A stretch of 64,000 bases of DNA from Acanthochlamys bracteata (GCA_019914995.1 CM034139.1:563001-627000), one strand, 5' to 3'. Positions 33,954 to 45,802 are shown, counted from the first letter of the stretch. Notes: generated by a model not told the origin, from the sequence alone. Program-made: numbers and translations.

Positions 33954-34440
33954 CTTCTGCTAATTCCCAATTATTTTCTCAGTTAACAATTCCCATGCAG
34001 CATAGAGATGGAAATGTTTGCCAACAAAATTGTAGAGCATTCAACTGTTGAATTCACTGATTCCTAATGTTGATGCAACTACAACACTATACACGTTGAA
34101 GATATAGAGAAATTTTGTAGGTGCTATTCAACGAAAAGCTTTAACTTTTTTTTTTGTTCGTTTTCTCGTTGAAATCGTGGTAGAAGTTTTTAAGGCTTTG
34201 TTCATAAGTATTAATGAATTAAGTCCTTACGTTATGATTAACGCAAATAGAGAGGTCACCAAACACGTGATTCCATTAGTCTTTGCACCTATAACTGTTC
34301 TCTCTCTCTCTCCAAGCAGGAAATCATTAATTCGTAGAGCTGTTTAGTTGTTTAAAGAAATCACGAGTAATTCCAATAGTGACCGTATAGAAGTTCTAGT
34401 ATATTATTGGTGGTGAGTCGATTGTGTTACATAAACCTGC
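33954..34440. other. Promoter-side flank of the GT14 gene
   Basis: Contains a short CT-repeat (tctctctctctctcc, about 34300-34314) of the kind common in plant leaders and promoters. No other gene is seen. Confidence 0.4.
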
Positions 34441-34452
34441 AAAATCAACTAA

Positions 34453-34748
34453 GGGCGTGTTTCAAATATCCGTAACTGAGTTTCGTGAAAGTGAAAAATA
34501 GGAAGTACAGTTTGTTGAAAAATAAAATGTAACTGAAGTTCAGTGTTTGTGTTTCAATAGTTTTTAAAAGTGTGTCAAAAATTAAAAAATATAATTGTAT
34601 TGAAAAATGTGCAAATAAAAAAGTTAAAACTAGAGTTCCACATGTGGAAGTGAAGTTCAAGGTTCTTTGTGTAATTGATATATATGAACTGTTTGGAACT
34701 CAAAATCTGACGGAAGAAAGTGGAGTTACCGACATTTGAAACACGCCC
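34453..34748. mobile_element. Tourist-like MITE, 296 bp, with TAA target duplication
   Basis: Terminal inverted repeats GGGCGTGTTTCAAAT and ATTTGAAACACGCCC are perfect over 15 bp. The element is flanked by TAA on both sides (34450-34452 and 34749-34751). The 3-bp TAA duplication and G-rich ends are those of PIF/Harbinger (Tourist) MITEs. A minus-strand open frame inside it has no family match. Confidence 0.88.
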
Positions 34749-34751
34749 TAA

Positions 34752-36830
34752 AAAATGAGGGATGAATTGAGTTGATAATAAAAATTTCTCGATTAACAGA
34801 AGTTCCTACATGCAATAGGTAGATAATCAGTTGTGCCTATGATAAATCCTACGGACATATATTAGCACTGTAAATTTTGCAATAAAAAATTTAACGATAA
34901 ACTAAAGCTACTTAAGAGATTTACGTAATTCAGTAAACCTCTTTGCCTATATTCACATATGCTTTTTCATAAGAGTAGAAGCTTCAATAGATTTTTAACA
35001 AGCTACACTTATCAAGAGCAAAGTATTTCACCAAGCACACTTATTCTTAGGTATTTTTCTATACCATACAATCTTTTACAGCCGGCTGGACACACACACG
35101 TCCCTCTGACTAGATATCTAGACTTATTACAAAGTTAATGAACACCTACCAAACTCCAAATGAGCTTCTCCCGTAAGTATTTCACCAAGCACTTAGCTAC
35201 TAGTTTACAGAAATTTAAATAACACAAGTTAAGCATAGGATCAATCTCAAGTAAAATAAATTTAAAGTTACCTAACGAGATGACCAAAGGAGCTGCCGGA
35301 GAATATGCTCAGTAGATGATCAGCAGTAATAAGACTCTCTGTTTTGAAGGATTGAGTCTATATAATAGTTGTTCGTTCTTCTTTTAGTATTTTTATGTTT
35401 TTTTCCTCTTTCTATATTCTCACAATTTTCTCTGCTCTCCCTTGTTTTATTACTGGCATAACTTTCATGTTTATATACTTTGCCCAGCTCTTGAACTTGA
35501 GATCACAACTGCTTGATTTCTTTCCGTTTATCCTTTCCGTGCTTGGTGTTATGTTGAGTCTTCTTTCCGTTGTCGTTCGCGCCTTAATGTTGGATTTTTA
35601 ATAGTTTGAGTGAGCTCTTTTGTGAAATGTTTGGTGGGTAGATCTCCTAGCATTTAATTCTCATTGACTCGCTGTGATTTGATCTTTCAGAGATAACGAA
35701 TGCGGTAGCTTGATCATTTGAATTTTCGCTGCTCCTGCGTTCTCTTCCCCGCTAGTAAACTATCCTGTCATTTGATGTGGCCACTAATAAAATTAAATTT
35801 CAAATCAGAGAGATTGTGATAAGTCTTGATCGGATTTGATTTTTCTAACTTAAACTGTTAATTAGCTTGAAGATCCCAGCGAGTATATAGTGTCCAATGA
35901 AGCTTAGGGTCTGTTAGGTCTCGCCTCCCAGCTTCAGTACTTAAAATTGTTCTTTACTAGAATGCGCTTAACAATTACTTTCTTAAACCTTAATATATGC
36001 ATTATTGTATGGTTGTAGCTGACTTGTGAATGATGTGTACAATCTTTTCTTGTTGCTTAATCAGTGAACTCTTCATAAACGAAAATTGAAATATGAATCT
36101 TAAACTCATTTCTGTACTGTGAGCGAGCATGGTTCTGATAGCTAATTTGATATGCATTCTTGATCGGTTCTTGTTGTGATTCTTCGTGATTCTTGATGTG
36201 AAAGTGTAGATAGTATGTTCCTCAATAAGTTTTCAAAATTGTGCTTCAAGTGGATGAAAAATTCTTAATCAAACTGCATCTGAGAATTTACTTTCAGCAT
36301 TGTCTAAATTCTGCATCTTACTATTTTCTAAATTTTCATCCATCCTTTTACGATTTTTCTAAACTTGTGGTGATCGTGATTTAATGAGATACTAGATCAG
36401 TCTTATAGTGTGCATGTTCTTCTAACTCTAGTAAGAAGTGTGGGCTCAAATAGAATCTGCATCAAAATGAAAATCGTATCTGAAAAGTAAAGATGATCAC
36501 GATCTCTTAGTTTCTTCTCTGTTCTCGGACAGCAGCAAGGCAACGAGTTATCGAATAATCTATTTTTCTCTGTTCGCCGCTCAATACTCTATTTTCTGGC
36601 TATTCTATTTTTGTGGAATTTTGTTCATAGGACTCATAAGAAATTCCGCATACTCGTTGCAACTAGGTATTTGGTTAGTAGGTGGCTGTCTATAGGTGAA
36701 ATATCTTTTTGTAGTATATCTGGCCTATTGTCTTCTAGATAAAGATAAATCTTATTCAAATCACTAGTTCATCATAATTCATAAATTATAATTCTTAATT
36801 TTACATCAAAATCAACTTTGGGTTCCAACA
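34752..36830 (+). mobile_element. LTR-like repeat related to the solo LTR at 1.75 kb
   Basis: Shares ordered blocks with the 1747-3241 solo LTR: gggatgaattgagttgataa, cctctttgcctatattcaca, caccaagcacacttattct, gcataggatcaatctca, gagatgacca, gatgatcagcagtaa, and the end tttgggttccaaca. The left end lacks the TGTTAG start and abuts the Tourist-like MITE; no target duplication is visible (right flank gattc). It is about 580 bp longer than the other copy. Non-coding; best read as a truncated solo LTR or LARD-like relic. Confidence 0.65.
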
Positions 36831-37795
36831 GATTCAAATTAGGAAACAATTTGAGGATTGTTATATTGATCGATATTTGCTAGTTTGTATTCTTATATGT
36901 AACTCTATATAGTCTTTTTAGATGATAAAATTGTGGAGATTTCAACATTTCGAAGTGTAAACCGTATGTATGTGTAGTTAAATTTCTTGATGTTATGATA
37001 TAGTGTAAAGATTCACTTAATTAAAAATTTTCAAAGAAATTCACTAGTTAGGGAATGTATAAAAGTTTGATATAAGCCAAATGATCTGGTTAAATATGAA
37101 TTCTTATTTACGGAATATTACAGAAGAGTTAAGAATCTAAAGAATTAGACATCTTCTGGTGAACCAGCAAATTAATTTGATAGGTTAATTATATTACTCC
37201 GTGGCGATGGAAGAGGACATCAACCATAGACTAACAGCTTCTAGTGAAGGTATTTATGAGCAATGGAGCACATCCCAACCGGAAATCACCGACCGCATGG
37301 TAGTCTTGTACACATTGTTGCTAACTACATAAGATTATTTTTGTACATGAAGAATGGATCTGATACATAGAGGGAATGCGATAGAAAAATAGAGCAACTT
37401 GGCCGAAGATGCTACACTGATTTGACCACGCCGGAGACGCCAAGTAACAATAGCATACGGGTATGTCCCTGCTGATGCCTTGACCTTATAGGGGAGAAAG
37501 AAGGAGCATTGCGCTCGGACACATGAGATGTATGAGTACTGCTTGGGCACCTATTGAATTGGTGCACGCTTAGGCGCCAAAATCTGCTAGGTCATCATTT
37601 TAATGGTGATTCGGGTGCGATATAAGGATCTAGATGCAAATGTGCAATTACCGGGTCACTAGCCATTTTGGCATTTAAGTGCAACTAAAATTTTAGGAGT
37701 TAGAATTTGATTATGATTAGGATTTCTTCACATAAGTGTTGTAATTCTATTAGAACTCAAATTACTTGTACGCAGAACACTGTATTAATTTCTTC
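36831..37795. other. Intergenic DNA, no gene seen
   Basis: No open frame with family features. Around 37.45-37.70 kb there are words similar to the gypsy LTR end region (tcatttaatggtgattcggg-like), so part may be an old LTR fragment; not strong enough to delimit. Confidence 0.35.
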
Positions 37796-38003
37796 TGGAG
37801 CCTTATTCTATTAATTAAGTTTATTTTTAATAAACTTCAAATAATTTTTTTAAAAAATAAAGCTACTTATTTTATGCACTTCCAAACCATCTCAATCTCT
37901 TATTCTATCATAAACAAAGTGAAAAAATTTGTTAATTTACAAGTTTATTCTGAATATTCTATTAAAAATCTGAAATTTGACGCGTTAATTGCTTCTCGAG
38001 CCT
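37796..38003. repeat. ~205-bp repeat unit, copy 1 (5' of the hAT-like insertion)
   Basis: Runs from gagccttattctattaa to gacgcgttaattgcttctc. Two further copies follow after the hAT-like MITE, making a tandem array interrupted by that insertion. Confidence 0.75.
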
Positions 38004-38471
38004 TAGGAATGGCAATTCGAATATATGGTTCGATTTCCGATCGATCTATATAATAATCGGATCAAAATTATTTAATCCTAACTCGACTCATTTATTTATT
38101 TGGGTCAAATTTGTCAACTATAATTCAATCTATTTATAACGGAGCCAAATTCGGATCGACCCATTTAATAAATAAAATTATTAAAATAAGATTATAAATA
38201 TTAATTTCTAACAATAATATATATTTTATTAATTATGATATTTTTAAACAGAAAATTATTAATTTTGATAAAATTTATAAATTAAATAAAAATTAGTTAT
38301 ATTAGAATAAGTTAAGAAATACATATACAAATTAAATTTAAATTTTTTACAATTATTTTTTAATTATTAAATAATATATACTATATAAATAGTTAACGGA
38401 TCAATTTCGGATCAATTCGAATTCAATTTTTTCGGATCAGATTCGCTGGTCGGATTACAAATTGCATCCTA
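38004..38471. mobile_element. hAT-like MITE (family C1), 468 bp, inside a tandem repeat
   Basis: Starts TAGGAATGGCAATTCG, ends AAATTGCATCCTA. The flanks tcgagcct (37996-38003) and ttgagcct (38472-38479) match at 7 of 8. The host array gives an independent check: the junction restores the unit-to-unit boundary seen between the two later copies (tctcgagccttatttt). Confidence 0.85.
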
Positions 38472-38815
38472 TTGAGCCTTATTTTATTAACCAAGTTTAT
38501 TTTAAAAATTTTTAAAATAATTTGTTTTTAAAAAAAGCTACTTATTTTAAACACTTCCAAAACGATCTCGACTATTATTCTCTCACAGACGAAGTGAAAT
38601 TTTTTTTGTTAACCTACAAGTTTCTTCTGAATATTTCATTAAAAATCTGAATTTTGACGCGTTAACGGCTTCTCGAGCCTTATTTTATTACTTAAGTTTA
38701 TTTTCAAAAAAACTTTAAAATAAAGTTTTTTTAAAAAAAAGTACTTATTTTAAGGACTTCCAAACGATCTCAATCTACTATTCTCTCACACACGAAGTGA
38801 AACAACGACACGGAG
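38472..38815. repeat. ~205-bp repeat units, copies 2 and 3 (third partial)
   Basis: Copy 2 runs from about 38474 (gagccttattttattaacc) to about 38671, and copy 3 from about 38673 to about 38805. Copy 3 ends after ctctcacacacgaagtgaaa and lacks the gacgcgttaa end. Confidence 0.8.
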
Positions 38816-38998
38816 ACGTCATTAAAACTCTCCCAAATTAACTTAGTGTTAATTACTTGATCCAAACACTTGAACAACCTGGCATAGCAAAGCATATGTG
38901 GGATATTCCTAGCTAGTTGGTCAACACTTCCTAACACAAATATTAATCAATCAGGACCAGTTGCAAGTGCTTCCATTTCATTGATTTCATTCTGAAAT

Positions 38999-39711
38999 AT
39001 GGAAGGCAGCATTAATGGAAGAGCTAAGCCGGAGAGGAAGACCGTTGAGAAGAACAGGAGGATGGTAATGAAGGATCTCTGCAACAAGCTCTCATCGCTC
39101 GTTCCGAAACATCACGACTCAAATTCGAAAGTAAATTAACATGAAAAATTTTTATTCCCTGCATGCGTTTGTTATGTTCATTTTTTTCTTTTACACACTT
39201 TTTGTTTCATGAGATTTCTCATTATCAGGAAGGGAGTACTACGCAAAATAGTTTGCAACGAGCAGCATCATACATAATGCAACTGAGAGAACGGATTGAG
39301 AAGTTGAAGAAAACGAAAGAGGCGATGCCGTCGAAAGAGCTTGACAGTAATATTATCGATGAGAAAAGGCTCAAAGTACCTGTGATTGAAATAAGGTGCA
39401 GGGATTCTTTCTTAGATCTGCTCTTGATATTCGAATTAGGAGACGATTTTTGCTTCCATAAACTCATCAAGGTCCTCATGGAAGAAGGCACCCAAGTCGT
39501 CAATGCAAATTTTTCTATAGCTGGTGACAAGATTGTCTACACAATAGTCTCACAGGTACTAGGGAACGGTGTACGTTGCTTATGGTTGTAGTTTGAATCT
39601 TAAATTTCTATAACGGAAAATTTTTCCAACTTATTTCAGATTTGCTCATCAAGAATTGGGATGGATAGTTCTACACTGCGTCAAAGGTTACAAGAATTTC
39701 TTCTCCAATAA
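38999..39711 (+). CDS. bHLH transcription factor (bHLH162/bHLH36-like)
   Basis: Three exons, 38999-39130, 39229-39555 and 39640-39711, all joined in phase 0 over short GT-AG introns (98 and 84 bp), give 176 residues. The bHLH lies at about residues 13-73. The basic part is RKTVEKNRRMVMKDL, with Glu9 and Arg13 of the E-box-reading set but Arg instead of His at position 5. Helix 1 ends LCNKLSSLVP and helix 2 reads SLQRAASYIMQLRERIEKLK. The VEKNRR-x-x-MK-x-LC-x-KL signature is that of the small bHLH162/bHLH36/118/120 clade. These are nuclear regulators that bind E-boxes as dimers. The C-terminal 80 residues resemble an ACT-like fold (SFLDLLLIFELGDDFCFHKL). Intact; the neighbouring bHLH gene converges on it. 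Confidence 0.88.
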
Positions 39712-40924
39712 AAGTTTTCCAGAGCAATGGCTTCAGATTATTTCGCACGCATTTTTGAAGAATTTTTTTTATTTTGGGTATCTTCTAATGTATATACACC
39801 ATCTTTGAAAGGTATATTTGACTACAATCTTACCGTACAAGTCATTAAAAGTATGAAGGATTGCTTGGCATTGTTTATAAAAACTTATTTTATCTATTTT
39901 TAGTTTTTCGTTTTAAAAAAGTTTCTACAATAATTTAAAAAGCTTTTTTAATAAATTAGGAGGTATGGATGAATTTTACATCATATAATTATTATATGTA
40001 TAAAAAATTTTCATCAAATATTCTATTTTAAATAATCCACACGATCCGAAAGTGTGCACTTATCAATGGTTTACCCAAAGTATTACAAGTTTTCAAAATT
40101 GAATCATTTAGGAGAAGTTTGAAAATGCTTATAAAATAAATAATTTTTAAAATTAAAATATTTTCAAAATATTTTCAAAAATAAAATTTATTTTTGATTA
40201 AAACTAATAAAAATAAGTAATAATAAAATTTTTACATTTTAAAAATTTTTAAATAGAATTCTGTAAAATATTATAAAATTTTTTAAAATATATAAAATAA
40301 AAAATTGGAATTATGTTTGTGATGCAAAACGGTGTCTTGAACAGTTATAGATATGTCGCGCGTATGTATGTCGCGCGTACGTATGCACTCAATATCTTTG
40401 GAACAAAGTGGAAGTATACACAAAAATAATACTAGGCTTTCTCTTTTAGAATAAAAAGGAAGAAGAGGAAAATGCATCAATTTGGTAAGCCAACTAAATT
40501 ATTCATGAGTAAATGATTAGGGCATATGCTGATATGTCCAAATTTATATATAGCATGTATACAACATTTGCATACATATATATTTTTTGATCACTTTGAG
40601 ATCTAACTATATACAGAAGCCAGACTCCACAATATATACCTAGCTAGCTATACCCACAGAGCTCCCGGAGAATTAAAACCCAATAGATGGATAATTCCTT
40701 ATGTATGAATTAATAGCAAAAGCATAGAATACAAATCTCTCGAGGTTGAAATCAACCTGTGTAGAAAACACGAGTAGCAATAAGACTAAAAGCAGCATTT
40801 TTATTGGTATACACTATACAGTGGGGTGCTCTTATAAAATGAACGGCAAGTCTTGTGATATACTCCGACGAAATGCGCTTGGTCTCTTCGGGTGATTACC
40901 TTCAGAAGAACTTTCTTTGAATCG
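39712..40924. other. Region between the convergent bHLH genes
   Basis: Holds both presumed 3' UTRs and a family A MITE at 40.12-40.31 kb. A direct repeat, tatgtcgcgcgta, occurs twice near 40350-40380. No further gene. Confidence 0.45.
40115..40310. mobile_element. Tourist-like MITE (family A), degenerate
   Basis: Words gaaaatgcttataaaataaa and the A/T core with tataaaataaaaaattgg match the family. No clear ends. Confidence 0.45.
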
Positions 40925-42250
40925 TTACCCTTGAAAGTGAGCTGCAATTGTTTCTCTAATCTTTTGCTTGAATAGTTCTACGCCTTCTATTTCATCAACA
41001 ACCTGCAGATATTAAGGATCTTAACTTGGCATACGTTACATTACTAAACTATTCGTGCATTATTTCGCCTTGATAAAGGATTGGTATATGCCTGAATAAG
41101 GAGAGCATGGTGTTGGGCTCCTTTGCAAGTGGAAATATTGGCTGTAATCAGTTTAAGATCGAGGGATGTGAGTACATCGCATACCCTCATCATGATATCT
41201 CTGTTGTTATCATGTGTAATCATCAAGACCAAAACATCGTCACGTATCTCGTACATGCTCATCTGCAGATCGTCAATATACATATATTATACATTGTTAG
41301 AGAGATGCGACATCCAAAAAAAATTAACCTGAAAAGTCCGGTCTATATATACGCTAAGCCCAATTTAACTCAAAAACTTATGCCAATAAATTATGAAACT
41401 CTTTAGTATATTAATTCTATTATTATCTTATTTTTAATTATTACGGAAACTAATCTATTCACTTTTTGAACCCCATCGTACATCATACCTGGATTTGGGT
41501 CAAGCTGGGTGTGATCTCCATTGGTGATGATCCGATAGGTAATTGATGAGAGCTGCGAACGTCTGATGAACTCTCCACCATTGATGATGATCTCTTCCGT
41601 TTGCGTCCCTCTTGTTTCTCTTCTCTCTCCGTCTCCTGCTCGGATATCTCCGCGAGCAACTGCCTCTCTTGTTCTTGCAGCTCTTGGATATAACTGATAG
41701 CGTCTCTTAGTATCGAAGGCTTATCCATCTATAGAACCACGAGATATTTCAGATCATGAATGGAGAAAAATATAATAGTCCTTAATTAGCTTAGCAGCTG
41801 CATGGGTCGCCTACGTACGTACCTTTGTGATTTTAGTGACGACACTGCGGAGGAGCAAGAAACTCTCGTTGAGTTTGTTCCGACGATTCTTCTCTGATAT
41901 AGAGTTCCTCTCAGCTGCTGACAGCCGTTCTGCAGCTGAGGAGAATGTAGCAGCAGTGGTATTACTTGCACACGCCGAGCTCAATATCAAATCGTCGTTG
42001 ATGTTGTTATTGTTGTTGTTGAGTTCGGAAGAAACGGAGTCGACGGTCAGTTCTAATTCGCCGCCGAATATATCCTCTTGGAGCCACCGCCTGATTCAAA
42101 ATTTCAACCGATCAATAATTGAAAAAAAAGGAGAGAGGCAATCCATGAGAGAGAGAGAGAGAACAGAATCTAGTGTACATACATGTCGAACTCGTCGCTC
42201 TCGAAGATGGTATCCCAGAAGAAGTTGCACTGATCATCGTTGTTGTCCAT
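40925..42250 (-). CDS. bHLH transcription factor (bHLH35/bHLH27-like), with a GC-AG intron
   Basis: Five exons on the minus strand, 42250-42183, 42090-41823, 41728-41489, 41262-41092 and 41002-40925, give 274 residues with a continuous frame. The bHLH is split between exons 2 and 3: ISEKNRRNKLNESFLLLRS and then MDKPSILRDAISYIQELQEQ. The basic region has Asn5, Glu9 and Arg13, as in the bHLH35/27 group. A Lys/Arg/Ser-rich linker follows. The ACT-like C-terminal domain begins near IRDDVLVLMITHDNNRDI. The first three introns are GT-AG. The fourth must use a GC donor (CAG|GCATAT) because no GT donor before the in-frame stop keeps the conserved tail VVDEIEGVELFKQKI in frame. Inferred nuclear regulator; target unknown. 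Confidence 0.87.
42143..42162. repeat. GA microsatellite in bHLH intron 1
   Basis: Short (GA)n tract within the first intron of the minus-strand bHLH gene. Confidence 0.8.
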
Positions 42251-43300
42251 GGCGGCGTTGACGGATTGCTCCGATGATCAGAGACTAATGCCTCGCTAGT
42301 TACTTGGTAAATTGAGAAATTTCTAGGATGGAATCATAGATAGATGTGCGATAGCATATTAGATTACTATTCCTTTAAGAAACAAACAGTAAAGACGTAG
42401 CAATTACGGAGGTATTCCGGTGGTCACAACATTTACGTAAAAATTTTTTTTTATTGTATATATATATATTTTTTTTTTGATCATTTCCTTTTTATTTTTG
42501 TATATATTCTGGGGCTTCTTCATGATGAATAGTTAATTAATTTGAAATCTTTTCACTTTCAAATATAATTTTCGATTTATTTTTTAATTTAGAGTAAATC
42601 TTGTGAAAACGGTTTTTGCTTTAATTTATAAAATGTGATCACATAAACTTCAAAGTATTAATACATATTGATAGATGTTTACTTTTGCAAATATTCAGCA
42701 CCATCAATGCTATTTTTAGGCAAGATAAAGAGTAGCCGACAGACAAGCAAAATTAACAGTTTCTTCAGCTGAGGACATGGAGGAGAGAAGCACTTTAATA
42801 TGCTGTTCAATAAAAAGAATTTAAGGGTATGTTTCGGTTGCCACAGAACTTCATATTTTTTTTTCTGAATTTTGTATTTAGTAATTCGGTTATTATTACA
42901 AATTTTATTTTTATTTTTATATTAAATTATATTTTTATTAAAATTTTATTTTAAATTCTATTTTATGAATTTTATTTTTACTAAATTTAATTTCTCACTA
43001 AAATTTATTTTTATAAAATTCACTTTTATAAAATTTATTTTTATATAATTAAAATACGCTCTAAATTATCAAAAAATTGAATTCATACCACTATAACGAC
43101 GCTGGGAGGTGTTGTTACTTTCCAACTTTGACGGCAACTTGCAAAAAATCAATAAATTTGACGTTTGTATTTCTAAACTAATTTGAATCATAGATGTGCT
43201 AAAAAAAAACAGAGGAAAGTACTGGTGTCTACTAGCATAATTAATTTGCCTTTTGACAAACAAAACCAATAGGAAGAAGAAGCATCTTAGAGAAACGCGA
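42251..43300. other. Intergenic region upstream of the bHLH35-like gene
   Basis: No gene seen. 42.83-43.07 kb is an A/T-rich repeat (tttatattaaatt, taaaattcacttttataaaa) of unplaced family; the rest presumably includes the promoter of the minus-strand bHLH gene. Confidence 0.4.
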
Positions 43301-43304
43301 ACCT

Positions 43305-43515
43305 ATGTTAAAGTGGCGTTTAAAATTATTATAAAAAATATTTTTATTTTATTTTGAGAAATAAATTTTAATTAAAAAAATTATAAAAATAAGTAATAAT
43401 TTTGATGACGTATAATATTTGTAAATTTTAAATAAATTTTATAAATTATTATAAAATATTTATCAAAAAATGTAAAATTAAAATTTAATAAGTGCGTTTT
43501 TAGAACGCATAACCA
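43305..43515. mobile_element. Tourist-like MITE (family A), degenerate
   Basis: Ends gtggcgtttaaaattatt and agtgcgtttttagaacgc. The core gatgacgtataatatttgt matches the family position. Confidence 0.5.
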
Positions 43516-43689
43516 AAAAGATTCGTTGGCCTCTCATTAGTAAAGCACTCGCCTGAGAAGTATCTTTTTAGCCTAATAACATGCATGGGCTGGTCCAGCA
43601 TTTTGAGAGTGCTCTTCTATTTTTCTTTCAATTTTTATATTTTCTAAAATTTTTAATAATATTATATAATAAATAAATTATACATCATC

Positions 43690-44114
43690 AAATTATATAT
43701 ATAATTTTTATTTTTAAATTAAAAAACATTTTTTTAGAAATATTTTTAAAAACATATTTAGGTTAAACAATTTCTAAATGACTCTTAATGTACAAAACAA
43801 GTGTAACTGTATCAGCAGTTACAGACATTAATTTTTCGGTTTCTCTTTTCCCAATTGGATTATTTTATGCGGTTTATTAGTTAATGAATTGAAAGTTTTG
43901 GTTCTTGTCCGAATATTCCCCAAATATTAGAACAATTTGGAGATTAAAAAACACCGTCCTCCATTTTGGAGAGACGCCCCACTATTAGAAGATTTGATTT
44001 GCAATCTAAAGTCAAACGGTGGAGTGAAGAAGAAAGAAAAAGTTTAAAATTTTAAATAGTAGCTAAAATTATCGAGACATATGGGTTACTATCTTAGTAC
44101 ATGCCATCTCTGAG
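43690..44114. repeat. Duplicated segment, copy 1
   Basis: Matches 44.99-45.41 kb in order over about 430 bp: ctaaatgactcttaatgtac, gttacagacattaatttttc, cttgtccgaatattcccc, gcaatctaaagtcaaacggt, acatatgggttactatct. Spacing between copies is about 1.3 kb. A C2 hAT-like element begins exactly at its end. Confidence 0.85.
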
Positions 44115-44604
44115 TAGAAGTATAAAAATAGACAGGCTGGGCTCACCCAATATGGCCTGCCAAGCTAAGGGTTTGTTTATTTTAAAATAAATTTGAAATT
44201 TAAGAAATACATTTTAAAAATTATATTAAATTTAAAAATATTTAATAAAAAAATTTCTTTATATTAATTTTATATTAATAGTAAATTTTAATATTAAATT
44301 TAAAAAAATTGATATAAAAGATTTATTTTAATATTTTTGTTTATTTAAAATTAAAAGTGAGTTTTTGTTTATTTTATATTTTCCTAAGTCAATGGTCAAA
44401 TTGATATTTGGTCAACGTAAAAAGTTTGATCTTTCATCAGATGTACGTTCTGCCGGGCAAAAAGTTTGACTTAATACTGCTTATTTAATTGGGCAGATTG
44501 GCTCGATCATAATACTATTTACGAGCTTTGCGTGCGAGTTCTTATCTAAACCGTTTTATCGAATTATGATATAGCCTATTTAGACCGATCATTTTTACAC
44601 CCTA
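44115..44604. mobile_element. hAT-like MITE (family C2) with a family B MITE nested in it
   Basis: Starts TAGAAGTATAAAAATAG, ends TTTTTACACCCTA. The flanking 8-mers tctctgag and tttgtgag match at 6 of 8. Between about 44168 and 44385 an A/T-rich family B copy interrupts the C2 body, so the C2 insertion is older. Confidence 0.6.
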
Positions 44605-44689
44605 TTTGTGAGCACTTTAAAAAGCAATAATTTCTTTCTAAAATATAATCTCTAAATGCCACGTGGTATGATTGCAATAAAAAAAACTT

Positions 44690-44930
44690 TTAGCCACCAA
44701 AACCGCTTTGGTCATTGATAGATATTTTGTTAATTTTTAGCCCATCTGATCAAGATGACTAAAAATATATATATATATATATAGTTAATTTTTATTATTT
44801 GTATTATCATTTCAAATGATCGGATGAAAATTTATTCGTAGTTCGATTGAAATAAAATTTTATCAATATGTTAACGATTCGTAACTATTTATATCCAACT
44901 GTAGAGATTGGACTTGAGGATCTCCACGAC
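44690..44930. mobile_element. Foldback element, truncated
   Basis: Right-arm words of the foldback family are present (gattgaaataaaattttatc, gttaacgattcgtaac, atatccaactgtagaga), and a short left-arm part catctgatcaagatgac. An (AT)n tract lies at 44768-44783. Confidence 0.5.
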
Positions 44931-44989
44931 CACAAATAGTCTTGGAATTCGTTGGAGTGTGCATAAATAATAAAATATTTTAATTTCTT

Positions 44990-45415
44990 TCTATATATAT
45001 AATTTTTATTTTTAAATTAAAAAACATTTTTTAGAATATTTAAAAAATATCTAAATGACTCTTAATGTACAAAACAAGCGTCACTGTCTCAGGAGTTACA
45101 GACATTAATTTTTCGGTTTCTCTGGTTCCCAACTGGGTTATTTTATGCCGTTTATTAGTTAATAAATTCAAAGTTTTTAGTTCTTGTCCGAATATTCCCC
45201 AAATATATACCTGTTGTGGTGTATGATATTAGAACAATTTGGAGATAAAAAATCACCGTCCTCCTTTTTGGAGAGACAACCCACTAATAGAAGATCTGAT
45301 TTGCAATCTAAAGTCAAACGGTGGAGTAAAAAAAGGAAAGTGAAAATTTGAATAGTAGCTAAAATTATTTGATCAGGACATATGGGCTACTATCTAGCAA
45401 GGCCATCTCGGAGTA
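44990..45415. repeat. Duplicated segment, copy 2
   Basis: See copy 1 at 43.69 kb. This copy carries about 20 extra bases (atacctgttgtggtgtatga near 45207) and ends with a truncated start of the C2 element (gtagaaatgtaaatacgg). Confidence 0.85.
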
Positions 45416-45429
45416 GAAATGTAAATACG

Positions 45430-45590
45430 GAGTGAGATTTTTTATTGTATATTTTTATTTTATTTTTTTACATATTTTTATTATTTTTTTGAAATAAACA
45501 AAAAATTTATTTCTTAAAAAAATAAAAATATCTTCTATTTCAAAAAAATTTTATTTTATAAATATTCCCAAACGCTTCCTAATTAATTCA
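45430..45590. mobile_element. Tourist-like MITE (family A), partial
   Basis: Ends ataaatattcccaaacgc; the interior is the A/T core of the family. Confidence 0.45.
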
Positions 45591-45802
45591 TACTCAATAT
45601 TCAGTTATAGTGTATTTTTTAGAGTGCAAAGTGTCATAAATCTTGAGCTCAAAAAGAAAAAAGAACAAAATGCAAACACATCTTACTAGAGATTGGCGCA
45701 GGATAGAACACAATAATACCACTCATTAACAAACATTTTTTCGTACCTCACAAATGCTAACTATTTATATCTATCACATTTACTCAATTCAATTATTCTA
45801 TC

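Noticed and set aside
35395..35601. Hydrophobic 68-codon frame resembling a membrane peptide
   Set aside because: Sits within an LTR-like repeat, T-rich codons, no support from splicing or homology.
39225..39530. Minus-strand frame over bHLH exon 2
   Set aside because: Antisense shadow of the bHLH coding exon.
41827..42261. 144-codon plus-strand frame
   Set aside because: Antisense of exons 1-2 and intron 1 of the minus-strand bHLH gene.
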